Source of the DNA: Trichosporon coremiiforme
Taxonomy: Eukaryota > Basidiomycota > Tremellomycetes > Trichosporonales > Trichosporonaceae
Assembly (NCBI GenBank): GCA_039545355.1
Contig: BCJJ01000017.1
Span: 62,001 to 126,000 of the forward strand
DNA length: 64,000 bases
Direction: 5' to 3'
This document shows, piece after piece, positions 1 to 10,143 of this stretch. Below the pieces are notes generated by a model. It saw only the letters and a list, made by a program, of their open reading frames with translations. It was not told where the DNA came from and did not search any database. Each line of letters begins with the position of its first letter. Position 1 is the stretch's first letter. The translations under genes and the position numbers were made by a program.

Positions 1-33
1 CCGAACACGAATACCCCGAGCCAAACCACAACC

Positions 34-210
34 ATGATCGCCACCTCTGCCCCCATCACGACCCAGGCTGCCCAGCCCCGCCGCCGCTCCCTGCAGGCCA
101 ACGCGCACCCGACGCCCATCTTCGCCGAGCTCGTCCACTCGCTCCGCAACTACACGCAGCAGCGCCAGGCCTCCTCTGCCGCGCGCACGACGACGGCCCC
201 GCGCAAGTAA
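34..210 (+). CDS. Small basic hypothetical protein (58 aa), or 3' exon of a gene starting left of the window
   Basis: A short reading frame starts at an ATG with A at -3 and ends at TAA, giving 58 residues rich in Ala, Thr, Arg and Gln. No domain, signal peptide or membrane segment is visible. The same frame is open through the 33 bases before the ATG up to the window edge, so this may instead be the last exon of a gene that begins further left. I do not recognise a family. Codon use (mostly C or G in third position) matches the real genes here, which is the main reason to keep it. Confidence 0.4.
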   Translation: MIATSAPITTQAAQPRRRSLQANAHPTPIFAELVHSLRNYTQQRQASSAARTTTAPRK

Positions 211-513
211 TCACTGCACGCGCCCGCGCTCTCTGAGCACCTCCCCACCGCATAGACAAGCGCCGACCACGCCGCTATAGACATTGAACCCCGAAAGCTT
301 GGCACTTGCCACCCGCACGCCAGCGAACCGGCGCGCCCCGCGCCACCCGGCCCCTGCCGCAGCCGCCGCACGATATCCTCCCGGTATACCCCGTTGTACT
401 CTTAGTGTACCAAATGCAATGTACATTAGTGCATGATTCCTGATACGTCTGCTGCTCTCGTTACCCTGGTGTCCCTACTGAGGTCCAGCCTACTGATAAC
501 AAATGACTCCCGA
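211..513. other. Intergenic, 3' flank of two convergent genes
   Basis: About 300 bases between the small plus-strand frame and the 3' end of the DJ-1-like gene. No RNA gene, repeat or further coding signal is seen. Confidence 0.5.
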
Positions 514-1284
514 CTAGTCCTTCTTCGCCTTCAGCTTGTCAAACGCCTTGACGGCGTCTTCTGCCGTCCTAGTCGCGCTCGCGGGGTTGGCGCCCGTCAC
601 GATCCGCCCGTCCGTGACCGTGAAGCTGTCCCACGGCCCGGGCGGAGCAACGTACGTCGCACCCAGGTCCGCCGCCATCTTCTCGATCGTGGGCCGGTTC
701 CAGCTCTGGATCGTGCCCAGCACCCCCTCCTCCTCCTCGCCCTTTGTCGTGAAGCCCGTCACCTTCTTGCCCGCGATGATGGGCTGGCCCTGCTTTCCGG
801 AGCCCAGTGCATCGCCCCCGCTGAGATCGGGCTGATTCACGACGCCGACGAAGATGGCCCCGCCGTGGCACACCGCCGCGACTATGCCCCCATCGGCGTA
901 GATGGACGAGGCGAGGTGCTGCAGCCCGCTCGCGTCGGGATAGTCGATGAGCGACGCGTGACCCGCGGACGCGAAGAAGATGCCGTAGTCCTGCGGCTTG
1001 CAGTCGGACGCGGGCTTGATCTCCTTCAGAGCACGGTGGAAGTCGGACGGACCCTCGTATTCCTTGCGCTCTTCGGGGGAGAGATACTCGGGCGTGGTGG
1101 AGAGCCAGTCGGGGGACCACTTGCCGTTCTCGCTTGCGAGGTCGACTTGGAACCCGGCAGCGCGGAAGACGTTGTATGGGTGCAGAGCTTCTGTTATGAA
1201 GAGGCCCGTCTCCTTGCCCCCGTCGTAGAGGGGGGCGTGGGCCGAGGTGACTGCGATCAGGACGCGTTTCGGGAGAGTCGCCAT
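514..1284 (-). CDS. DJ-1/PfpI superfamily protein, Hsp31/glyoxalase III-like
   Basis: Single-exon protein of 256 aa beginning MATLPKRVLI. It has the class I glutamine amidotransferase-like fold signature of the Hsp31 branch: an early Glu in the KETG segment and the nucleophile elbow AVCHGG, where Cys is the catalytic thiol and His its neighbour. Members convert methylglyoxal to D-lactate without glutathione and protect against glycated or misfolded proteins in cytosol; that role is inferred here. Length fits Hsp31-like proteins (about 235-260 aa). An upstream open stretch lacks a good ATG, and the chosen start aligns with family N-termini. Confidence 0.88.
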   Translation of the reverse strand: MATLPKRVLIAVTSAHAPLYDGGKETGLFITEALHPYNVFRAAGFQVDLASENGKWSPDWLSTTPEYLSPEERKEYEGPSDFHRALKEIKPASDCKPQDYGIFFASAGHASLIDYPDASGLQHLASSIYADGGIVAAVCHGGAIFVGVVNQPDLSGGDALGSGKQGQPIIAGKKVTGFTTKGEEEEGVLGTIQSWNRPTIEKMAADLGATYVAPPGPWDSFTVTDGRIVTGANPASATRTAEDAVKAFDKLKAKKD

Positions 1285-2010
1285 GGTGCTGTTGCGAGTG
1301 GTGTGCGTGGGTGAGGATTTCAGTGGCGAGGAGACTCTGAGGCTCTGAAGCTGGTAGTTATAGATGCGACGCAACTGCGCTCGGCTTCGCTCAGTGGGAA
1401 ATCAAGATGCCGATGACGTCGGGATCGTGCTGGATCTCGGAAGCGAGATGCTGCGCACGCTCAGATGTTCTCTGTTGTCAGCAACAGCAGGTCACACTCT
1501 CGTCAGCCGTGTATCAGAGGGATCAGCTGGATCAGCCATGAGCAACGCTGCGATAGATGGCTCGGCCGGCTCGGCCTGGGTTCTGGTAGCTGCCCTTTGT
1601 CCATCTGTCACTGGTTCGTCGGTGACAGGCTGGAACGGCCGGTCGCGGCTAAGGACTGCTCGGTCCTTATGTCGCTGACGTGCAAGCATGTGTCTTGTCC
1701 AGTTGATAGCCTGTTCCGCGCCAAGTCTTTCCGGGTCGGTAGTAGTGTCCGCATGCATAGACGCAAGAGTCAATTGTGACAGAGCAATGTCCAATGGGAG
1801 CGGTTAAACCAAAGCCCACATCTGGGTGAGTGGCCCGGGCCGCGCGGGCCGGGTGCTTCTGCCGCCTTGTGCCGGGCCGTCCACTGTAGCGCGCTGTAGC
1901 CGATCCCGGCATCTCGGTCAGCCAGGCTCCCACGTATAAAGCTCTGAACATCTCTTGCGACGTCAACTTCCTCCCAACTGACTTTCTTACTGAGTACACA
2001 AAACGCAATC
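1285..2010. other. Divergent promoter region between DJ-1-like and SDR genes
   Basis: 725 bases between two genes transcribed away from each other. Several short frames occur but none has family features. A TATA-like element lies near the SDR start. A CRE-like TGACGTCG lies at about 1414-1421. Confidence 0.5.
1935..1940 (+). promoter_or_regulatory. TATA box-like element of the SDR gene
   Basis: TATAAA about 70 bases before the ATG of the downstream short-chain dehydrogenase gene, a usual TATA spacing for a yeast gene with a short leader. Confidence 0.45.
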
Positions 2011-3059
2011 ATGAACGACCCCGTCTCCTTCAACATCGCCGACCTCTACAACGTCCAGGGCCTCACGGTCGTCATCACCGGCGGAGGTACCGGTCTCGGC
2101 AAGGGTGAGTTCAGGTGGGCGGAGCAGGCGACGGGAGAGACGGTAAGCGGTGAGCTAACATGCAGCCGTCGCTCAGGCCTACTCGCAGAACGGCGCCAAG
2201 GTATTCATCTCTGGCCGTCGCAAGGAGGTCCTCGACAAGGCCGTGCAGGAGATCAAGGCCGCTGGCGGCAAGACCGACGTCATTCCGTGAGTCTCCACGA
2301 CCCTCCATCGGGTAATCCACCTCGAAGCGCGATACCTCGACAGGCAGCTGACACCTCAGCATCCAGGGCGATGTCTCGTCCAAGGCGGGCTGCAAGGCGC
2401 TCTACGACGCTGTCGCCAAGCAGACCGATGTCGTCGACGTCCTCGTGAACTGCGCCGGTGTCATGCGCCAGTACAAGAACCCGACGACGGACCACGACAA
2501 CATCGACGCCGTCGCCAAGATGCTCTGGGAGGGTCACGACGACGACGACTTCAACTACACCAACCAGATCAACATCAACGGTGTCTACTTCACCACTGTT
2601 GCCTTTATCCCCCTCCTCCTCAAGTCGACGCTCCGCTCCGTCGTCGTCATCGCCTCCATCGCCGGTATCATTCTCCAGCGCTCGGTCGGCTCTGTCTCGT
2701 ACTCTGCCTCCAAGGCCGGAACCCTCCACACCGCCAACCTCCTCGCCGGCCGCCTGTCGCCCGGTAAGATCCGCGTCAACACCATCTGCCCCGGTATCTT
2801 CCCCTCGGAGATGACGGGAACCAGCGCCAAGGAGGGAGGACACAAGTACGACGTCAGCGACGGAGCTGTCAAGGCTGCTGGCCGCTCGGTCGTCGGCCGC
2901 CCCGGTCTCCCTCACGAGATTGTCGGCCCCATCCTCATGCTCGGTTCGCGCGCCGGAGGATACATGGACGGCGCCATGCTGACCGTCGACGGCGGCCGCG
3001 CCATGGCCGCCGGCATCAACGAGGGCCTCCGCATCGCCGAGGACCTGTACGTGAACTAG
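2011..3059 (+). CDS. Short-chain dehydrogenase/reductase, classical SDR family
   Basis: Three exons: 2011-2104, 2166-2286, 2360-3059; introns of 61 and 73 nt with GTGAGT donors. The spliced protein is 304 aa. It has the NAD(P)-binding TGGGTGLGK glycine motif near residues 23-31, the NCAG motif at about 102-105, catalytic Ser171 and the YSASK active-site motif with Tyr186 and Lys190, then a PG motif after the cofactor domain. This is the layout of soluble fungal SDRs related to 3-oxoacyl-ACP reductase; the substrate cannot be read from sequence. It is convergent with the next gene, with only about 70 bases between their stops. Confidence 0.9.
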
Positions 3060-3131
3060 ATTAGACATCCATGACATATAGACAGACATAAATACAAAAT
3101 GTAACTACCCCCATGATCTTGACCTTAAAAT

Positions 3132-4331
3132 CTACACGCACTCGGCCCCCTTGAACAGACCCCGGAACGAGGAGTGAAAGTAGTTCCGGTGCATCCGCGC
3201 GAGATACCAATCTGGCGCGGGCCATGTGCCGAGCCAGCCAAAGTCGACGATGCCGGCGCCGGCACCGTCCTCGTATCCGTTCACGGCGCGGGGGTACGTT
3301 CCTCCCTTCGGCCCGAGCGGGACAACGTACGTCTCGTCCTCCATCTGGTCGTACTCGGCGCCCTTCCCTCCGAGTTGAGCAATGACGATTCGTGCGCAAG
3401 CTGCTCCTTCCCGCATAGCCTGGGCTATCGTGTTGCGTCCCTGTGTGTCGGCGCAGTCGCCGACGGCGTACACGTCCTTCATCTTGGTGCGGAAGTAGTT
3501 GTCGACGGCGACGCGGCCGTCGCTCCCCAGCAGGCTCCGGTCGAGCAGCTCCGTGCGCTCCGCGACCTTGGGCCCGTCGCACCATACAACGTGTGCCGTG
3601 ACGGGTGTGCCGACGAGCTCGAGCTGCGTCCCGTCCGGGGACACGCGCTCATTGACGTGGATCCAAACGCCGCGCGCACATAGCGGGCCGAAGAGCTGCT
3701 CCGAGATCGCCTTCTGCCCCTCGGTCAACTGGTACGACTCGCCGTCCCGCTTGCTGAAGCCCAGGTACTGCCTGCAGTGGACGAGCACGAGCCGCTTTTC
3801 GGGATACGTCTGGGTCAGCTCCGCGGCGAGCGTGACGCCCGTCGGTCCTCCGCCGGCAACGACCACCTCCTCTGCGTCGCGGATGGCCTCTGCCTCCTCC
3901 TCCATTCCCTTCTTGTATGCCCCCAGACTCGTCGCCAGCTGGGGCTTGCCGATCCCCGCCGAGCCGAGGGCGAGGATGCACGCGGCAAACTTGACGCGCG
4001 TGCTTCCCTCGAACTCGGTGTCGAGCTCCACCTCCCCGTCGTGCACGGCAAGCACACGCGCGTGCACGACGACATGGTGTCCCGGCTTGAAGACGGTCTG
4101 CGTGCGGAGCGGCGCGGACCGGACTTCGCCAGTGACGAGCGAGCGCGGCACGTACGAGACGTGGACGGCAAAGTCGTTCGCGTCAATTAAAACCACGCGG
4201 TCGCCGCGCCAGAGCGCACCCGCGAGCGCGTTCGCGGCCGCGTGTCCGGCGTACGAACCTGTCGCCGATGTCAGTTCCGAAAGGATGACAGGGAGAGGTG
4301 ACTCACCGCCTACGACGACAATGTTCTTCAT
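3132..4331 (-). CDS. FSP1/AIFM2 (AMID)-like FAD-dependent NAD(P)H oxidoreductase, copy 1
   Basis: Two exons on the minus strand: 4307-4331 (25 nt) and 3132-4258, with a 48-nt intron; protein 383 aa. The N-terminus reads MKNIVVVGGSYAG after splicing, a Rossmann FAD site; a second dinucleotide site VVVAGGGPTG lies mid-protein for NAD(P)H, and YAVGDC near the C-terminus contacts FAD. The family (AIFM2/FSP1/AMID, related to type II NADH dehydrogenases) reduces quinones at membranes or lipid droplets. No transmembrane segment is seen. The intron length is a multiple of three and has no stop, so retention would insert 16 residues into the FAD-binding loop. A paralogue of identical length follows head to tail. 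Confidence 0.87.
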   Translation of the reverse strand: MKNIVVVGGESPLPVILSELTSATGSYAGHAAANALAGALWRGDRVVLIDANDFAVHVSYVPRSLVTGEVRSAPLRTQTVFKPGHHVVVHARVLAVHDGEVELDTEFEGSTRVKFAACILALGSAGIGKPQLATSLGAYKKGMEEEAEAIRDAEEVVVAGGGPTGVTLAAELTQTYPEKRLVLVHCRQYLGFSKRDGESYQLTEGQKAISEQLFGPLCARGVWIHVNERVSPDGTQLELVGTPVTAHVVWCDGPKVAERTELLDRSLLGSDGRVAVDNYFRTKMKDVYAVGDCADTQGRNTIAQAMREGAACARIVIAQLGGKGAEYDQMEDETYVVPLGPKGGTYPRAVNGYEDGAGAGIVDFGWLGTWPAPDWYLARMHRNYFHSSFRGLFKGAECV

Positions 4332-4585
4332 TCCCCCGAACGCGGTCGCGGTGAATGAGCGTTATCAACATCAGCCGAAGCTTTAGTCACGTTGAGCTGT
4401 GCTCGACACGGTGCCGGTGGCGCAGGCGGGGCGGTCCGTAACCGAGGCTTGCCCCGAGGTGAGCCCCACTTCATCTCCTTAGGTCCTTTCCGCTCTAGGC
4501 CACCATCTCCGCGGACACTCTATGCATGCACCCCACTCTCCCCCTCTCAGCGTCTATGTACAGCCCTCCCATCTGATCAGAACTA

Positions 4586-5816
4586 TCACTCGAAGCCTAT
4601 GTCTTCATGACCCGTGAACATGCCTCCGAAAGCGCGTTTCGCGAAATAGTCTTTCGCAAACCACCGCAGCATCCATTGCGGTGCGCCCCAGAGCCCGAAC
4701 CAGCCGAGATCTATCGCTCCGGCCCCGATCCCGTCGCCTGGAATGCTCGTGGCTCGTCCGTCGCCGAGAGGGATGAGGATGCCGTTGTTCACCTTGTCTG
4801 CGCGTCGTTTCGCATCTTTTCCCGACATGTGGGCGAGGAGGGCGGAAGCGCACGCCGCGCCCTCCCACTTCGCGAGACCTGCCGTTTTCCGTCCGGACGT
4901 GCTGCATGCGTCACCAGCTGCGTAGACGCCAGGTAGAGGGGTGCGGAACTGGTCATCGATTATGACTGTGCCCGCAGAAGTGAGGTGGTCGGGGTGCACA
5001 AGTGAGGTGTTGGGCTTGTTACCGACAGCCCAGAAGACGTAATCTGCCTCGACCTCGCCGCTCGAGGTGAAGTATGCTTTTCCCTTCTCGGCCACCCGCT
5101 CGTTGAGGTGGATAGTAACTCCTCTAGATTCGAGTTGCGTGTGAAGACGCTCAGATACCCACTCGGGGACAAGGTACCCGCCCTTGGTGACGAGGAGTCT
5201 GTCGTGCGAATGCACCAGCGTGATACGCTTTTCTGGGTAATGTGTTGACAGCTCGCCAGCGATCTCGACACCGGCAGCCCCTCCTCCGACGATGAGCACG
5301 CATCCCGCCTTCCCGAAGGACGCCTGCGACTCGCGCAGCTCGCTGAGGTATCCCTGTCGCGTGGCGCCGAGGTCGGGACGCATCGGAGGGGCTTGCCATG
5401 CCCCAGTCGCGAGGATGCATTTCTTCCATCAGCCCTCATTCCTACTCCCGTAGAGACTCACATCGAAGACCACCTCGGTGCTGCCCTCCCACTCCCGATC
5501 GAGGACTACGCTCCCCTCCTTCAGCGCAGTCACGCGCGCTTGCACAACAGCGTGCCGTGATTCGGCTGGGAAGACGGTCGCCGTCGTCAGGTCCGCAGTG
5601 AGATTCTTCCGCTCCGAGCCGGGAACGACGAGCGCGCGCACGATAGCGGGCAGATGCGTTGCGAACCCTTTCGCGTCGATCAACACGACCCGGTAGGTGT
5701 CTGGTAGGCCCTTGGCGAGGACGTTGGCCGCCGAGTGGCCGGCAAAGCTCCCTTGACATCAACCCCGTTTTTGACTGAGGACGCGACTCACCACCAACGA
5801 TCACAATGTTCTTCAT
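4586..5816 (-). CDS. FSP1/AIFM2 (AMID)-like FAD-dependent NAD(P)H oxidoreductase, copy 2
   Basis: Three exons on the minus strand: 5792-5816 (25 nt), 5462-5751, 4586-5422; introns 40 and 39 nt; protein 383 aa, the same length as the tandem neighbour. It begins MKNIVIVGGSFAGH (FAD site), has VLIVGGGAAGVEIAGEL for NAD(P)H and VYAAGDAC before the C-terminal FAD contact. The first intron sits at the same codon as in copy 1; the second intron is private to this copy. Expected activity is NAD(P)H-dependent quinone reduction. The pair arose by tandem duplication; sequence divergence suggests an old event with possible specialisation. Confidence 0.87.
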
Positions 5817-6184
5817 GATGCGAGATCAGTGTGGATGTGGATACGGTGTGAATCCATTGCTGTACTAGCCAGTTCTTGGCACGCTCGTTTTATAGCGCAT
5901 ACCCAGCCAAACTTCGGCCGACATGACGCGAAGGCACCCCGGCACCGTTATCAGATTACGACCATCGCCGGCGAAAAAGTCTAAATCGCGCACTCGGCGA
6001 TCGGCCATCTCGGCTTGCTCGTTACGAGCCTTTGCCGTCGAACCAAGCCGGGGCCGCAAGCGTGTGCGCCAGTGTATCCCCGACCTATACTTGATAGACA
6101 TGCATGTGACTTCTACAGCCCCCCTGTACTCTGTGCATTTATGTTACAACTACTCCCCGTGACTCCCCGTGATTGTGACTGCGA
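5817..6184. other. Intergenic
   Basis: About 370 bases upstream of FSP1-like copy 2 and downstream of the acyl-CoA dehydrogenase. No gene, RNA or clear repeat is seen. Confidence 0.5.
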
Positions 6185-8056
6185 TTACAACTTGCCCTTG
6201 GCCTTCAGGTTAGCCTCGCCTTCGAACGCGATCGCCGAGTCGAGCTTGCACTCCTTCTCCCAGTTGTCGTCCTCGGGCTGCAGGCCCGGGAAGGTCGGCG
6301 AGCGGCGCACGAAGCGCTGCGCAATGGCGAGCGCGAGTGCGTTGCCGTCACTGGCCGCGTCGGCCAGCAGAAGCGTAGCGGCGACAATGTCAGCGAGGGC
6401 GAAGAGGACCTCGCGGGCGCGCGCGATCGCCTCGTCCTTGCGCGCCGGCTGGGCCAGCTGTGTGATCCGCGACCATGCCGTGAGAACTTCCTCACTCTCG
6501 CGGCCACCGGGGAGGGAGGAGCGGAGCCACGCGTCGAGAGCCGCGACGGTCGCCTTTCCGGTTCGGCCGTGCATGACCTTGACCGTGTCCGTGGACAGGA
6601 CGTCGGTCGTGCCCTCCCAGATGGCGAGGACGTTGGCGTTGCGGAACAGACACGCCATGTTCATCTCCGGGTTCTCCACGTTCTCCATGTATCCCACCCC
6701 GCCGAGCGACTCCATGCACTCCTGAATGCCGGCGATGGAGTGTTTCGCCGTCGACGCCTTGAGCACGGGCGTGAGGATACGGATAAGCGCGCCGACCTGC
6801 GCGGGGTTGTTCGGTACGAGCGGCGCAGAGGGCGCGCCGGGGTGGTCGCCGGCACCGACTAGGGCAGAGACGAAGGCGGTGAACAGCGTGTCGGCGCGGT
6901 GCGTCAGGGTCACGCCCGCCAGCGTCCTGACGAACAGAGGCAGGGTGCGGAGGACATTGTTGGGCGGCTTGCGCGAGGGGAACTCGCGGATGCGGGCGAA
7001 GGCGCGCGCAACGCCGAGGCCGCGGCCGAGCGAGCCCATAGCCGACACAGCATTGTACAGGCGCGTGATGTTGAGGACGGTCGCGATCTGCACGACGCCG
7101 CGGCCCTCCTCGCCGATAAGCCAGGCGCGCATGTTCTTGAGTTCGACCTCGGCGGTGGGCAGCGACTTGGTGCCGAGCTTGTTCTTGAGGCGCTGGATGC
7201 GGATGCCGTTCATGTGCTCGACACCATTGACGTAGTATCGCGTCGGCGCCCAGAAGCAGCTCAGGCGCCCACTGTCGTCCGTCTTGGCCAGCAGGACGAC
7301 GCACCCGCTGTCAGTCGCTGAGCTGAACCACTTGAACCCGTCGATGGACCAGGGGCCGAGCGGGTGTCCGTTGCCGTCGACCTCAGGCCCGCCCAGGCCA
7401 ACGTGTGTCGCCACAGACTGCGTACCGGCCACGTCTGAGCCGCCCGCACGCTCAGTCATCCACTGCCCACTTGTCCAAGCGTAGGACGGGTCGCGGCTCA
7501 TGAGGCGCACAAGAGCCGACTCGAACACCTTCTTGCGCAGAGGAAGCTGGTCAGCCGTGTACCCTGGAACCTCCTTCCTGAGGAGTTCACGCAGGAGGAC
7601 TGAGATGGCTCCGTCTTGCATAGCCGAGGGACAGGTCACGGTCGCAGAGGCAGGGTTCCAGAGGTACAGCTTCAGCATCTGGTGCACGCGGGCGTACGCC
7701 TGGAGGTCGTGCTCGTAGCCGTTCGCGACGATGCCCTCGCGGATGCCCGTCGCCTGCAGCTGCTTCCATCCGTCAGATGTCACGAGCGGATCAGGGTTGG
7801 GCGTGCCAAAGGCGCGGAAGCCGTTGCCGGCAACGTAGGGCAGGTCATGCTCGGCGTTGGCGACCCACGACCAGACCTCGGGCGTGTTCAGAAAGTCGGA
7901 GAAGCGGACGAGGTCGGCCGAAAGCTGGCCGCGCAACTCGGCGCTGAGGAAGAGGTTGGCGGCGCGGTTGAGGGCGGCGTCCTCGAGGAACTGATTGGGG
8001 ACCTCGGGTTGGACCTGGAAGAAGCCTGTCGTGCTGGTCGCTGCAACGGGGGCCAT
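6185..8056 (-). CDS. Acyl-CoA dehydrogenase, AidB-like
   Basis: Intronless 623-aa flavoprotein. It shows the acyl-CoA dehydrogenase middle-domain FAD motif MTERAGGSDV at residues 200-209, the ESLGGVGY segment around 449-456 and the IWEGTTDVLSTD segment around 479-490, with the long C-terminal extension of the AidB/isovaleryl-type subgroup. It should oxidise an acyl-CoA (or act in alkylation tolerance as AidB does); substrate unknown. The C-terminus GKL is a weak peroxisomal PTS1-like tripeptide. The next gene upstream on the same strand is an aldehyde dehydrogenase ending in SKL, so a shared peroxisomal route is possible (inference). Confidence 0.88.
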   Translation of the reverse strand: MAPVAATSTTGFFQVQPEVPNQFLEDAALNRAANLFLSAELRGQLSADLVRFSDFLNTPEVWSWVANAEHDLPYVAGNGFRAFGTPNPDPLVTSDGWKQLQATGIREGIVANGYEHDLQAYARVHQMLKLYLWNPASATVTCPSAMQDGAISVLLRELLRKEVPGYTADQLPLRKKVFESALVRLMSRDPSYAWTSGQWMTERAGGSDVAGTQSVATHVGLGGPEVDGNGHPLGPWSIDGFKWFSSATDSGCVVLLAKTDDSGRLSCFWAPTRYYVNGVEHMNGIRIQRLKNKLGTKSLPTAEVELKNMRAWLIGEEGRGVVQIATVLNITRLYNAVSAMGSLGRGLGVARAFARIREFPSRKPPNNVLRTLPLFVRTLAGVTLTHRADTLFTAFVSALVGAGDHPGAPSAPLVPNNPAQVGALIRILTPVLKASTAKHSIAGIQECMESLGGVGYMENVENPEMNMACLFRNANVLAIWEGTTDVLSTDTVKVMHGRTGKATVAALDAWLRSSLPGGRESEEVLTAWSRITQLAQPARKDEAIARAREVLFALADIVAATLLLADAASDGNALALAIAQRFVRRSPTFPGLQPEDDNWEKECKLDSAIAFEGEANLKAKGKL

Positions 8057-8347
8057 GGTGATGGGGTTGAAATGAGTGCGATGCAGAAAGCTGGTGCGTT
8101 GTCCTGCTCGCTCTTGAGGCGGGCAAGGTGGCCATGGGTCGGATCATGGATCAGCACTACGATGGTCGCCGGCCTCCAAGTAACCGATCTAAAATAGGCC
8201 CCGCCCACCTGAGGGCGCCCATCCCCGACGTCGTCGTCTGCCCGAAATCGGCATCTCTGAGCGTCCCCGCAAGGTTCTGTACGCTCGCAAGGCAGCCTGA
8301 ATGCATAAGGGTAGCAAAACTCAGACTAGGAATGACCCAAAAATTTA

Positions 8348-8454
8348 CGACATTGACATGATTCGAACATGCGCTCCCGAAGGAAGTTGATTCCTGAACC
8401 TCTTCCGAAGAAGACCGTTCTAGTCAACCGCGTTAACCACTCCGCCACAATGCC
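8348..8454 (-). tRNA. tRNA-Ser(AGA) with a 26-nt intron
   Basis: Read on the minus strand: acceptor GGCATTG pairs with CAATGTC, D-arm GGCGGAGTGGTTAACGC, anticodon stem GTTGA/TCAAC with loop CTAGAA-intron-A (anticodon AGA), long variable arm CCTTCGGGA typical of tRNA-Ser, and T-arm with loop TTCGAAT. The intron lies after position 37 and is 26 nt. A T5 run follows for Pol III termination. Three further tRNA-Ser genes with nearly the same body lie at 53-54 kb. Confidence 0.9.
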
Positions 8455-8664
8455 TTGGTTACAGCGTTGCAGGATGGATTGGCGGAAGCCTATAGGCCGG
8501 CAAATCGGTGTTTACGTAACCAGCATATTGGTGTGTCTCAGCCTCAGCATGCTGTGCTGCGCTGACCGCGTATGCCGCTCTCTGCATTGTGCTTTGTGTG
8601 ACTATAAACAACTCTGCATGACTTCCGATTACAAACGTTCTCATTCACAGCCCACTCACGCCGC

Positions 8665-10143
8665 TCACAGCTTGCTGACCCAGAGACTCTGGGGCTCGAG
8701 CCATCCCTCGAGACCGTTAGTGCCGAGCTCGCGCCCAAGGCCGCTCCATTTGGCTCCACCGAAGGGGACGCGGGGGTCGAGTTTGAAGTGGCAGTTGACC
8801 CAGGACGAGCCGCTCTCGAGCTGGGCGGCGAGACGCTGACCGCGCTCCAGGTCCTTGGTCCAGACACTGCCGCCCAGGCCCATCTTGCTCGCGTTCGCGC
8901 GCTTCAGGACGTCCTCCTCGTCGCTCCACTTCAGGAGGGGGACGATGGGCCCGAACGGCTCCTCCTGCACGATACGGCTGTCCTCGGGCGGGTTGTCGAT
9001 GATGGTGGGCTGCATGAAAAAGCCCTTGGGGAACTGGTCGCGCGCGTCCGTCTGTCCGCCCACGATCGCGCTCCAGCCCTCCGCCTTGATCGCCTCATAC
9101 ATCTCGCGCACCTTGCCGTACTGCATCTCGTTCTGGATCGGGCCGACGGTCGTGCCGGCGTCGGTGGGGTCTCCCAGCTTGATGTGCTTCGAGAACTCAA
9201 TCAGGGCAGCCTTGAACTTGTCATAGATGCTGTCGTGGACGTACACGCGCTTGACGTCCATGCAGATCTGGCCCGAACCGAGGAAGCACATGGTGCCGAC
9301 GACGGGCACAGCCTTGGCCAGGTCGGCGTCGTCGCACACGATTGCCACGTCATTGCCGCCAAGCTCGAGCGTGACGCGCTTCAGCGTGCGCGCACACGAG
9401 GCCATAACTTTCTTGCCCGTGAAGGACGAGCCGGTGAAGGACACCTTGTCGATTCCGTCGTGCTCGGTGAGCATCGGGCCGAGGTCGTCTCCACCAGAGA
9501 GCGCCTGGACAACGCCGGGAGGGAAGATGTTGGCAGCAAGCTCGACAAGCTTGAGGTTGCTGTAAGGCGTGAACGGCGAGGGCTTGACGATGACGCAGTT
9601 GCCGGTGATGAGACCGGAGGCGAGCTTGGCAGTCGCGAGGAGGAGGGGCCAGTTCCAGGGCACGATGGCAGCGCCGACGCCGAGAGGCATGTGGCGCAGG
9701 GTGGCGGTGTGCTCGTCATCGTCGACGAGGACCTGGTCCTTCACGCGCAGCGCGGCAAGGGCACGCATGAAGGCAGGAGTGCCGGCGAACTCCATCTCGA
9801 CGGTCGAGATCGCCTTGCCCGTCTCCTTGACGAGGATGTCCTTGAAGCCGTCGGCGTTGGCCTCGACGGCATCGGCGAGCTTGTTCAGGAGCTTCTCGCG
9901 CTCGTCCCACGAAGTCTTGCCCCAGGCGGGAAAGGCGCGGCGGGCGGCAGCGACGGCCTTATCGACATCCTCCTGGGTCGCAACGGGGACTTCGGGCAGC
10001 GCCTCCTCAATAGCCGGGTTGACACCGTGACGAGTCTTGGCAGTCGAGGACTGCTTGCCGTCGATGGTGTTTGTGAAGGTCTGGAATCAGCGAAGAAGGA
10101 AGGTACAACTCACAGTCCAATCGAGCTTGCTGTCGGCGGTCAT
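8665..10143 (-). CDS. NAD(P)-dependent aldehyde dehydrogenase with PTS1 (SKL) C-terminus
   Basis: Two exons on the minus strand: 10114-10143 and 8665-10080, separated by a 33-nt intron (GTGAGT...CTGAT...CCAG), one of the shortest here; protein 481 aa. ALDH signatures: PWNWP near 152, cofactor Lys176 in IVKPSP, FTGSSFTG for the nucleotide, general base Glu249 in ELGGN and catalytic Cys283 in GSGQICMD. It oxidises an aldehyde to an acid. The protein ends in SKL, the consensus peroxisomal import signal, so it is predicted to act in peroxisomes. The adjacent acyl-CoA dehydrogenase on the same strand may work in the same catabolic route. Confidence 0.92.

Noticed and set aside
3499..4386. Plus-strand open frame (295 codons)
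   Set aside because: Antisense of FSP1-like copy 1.
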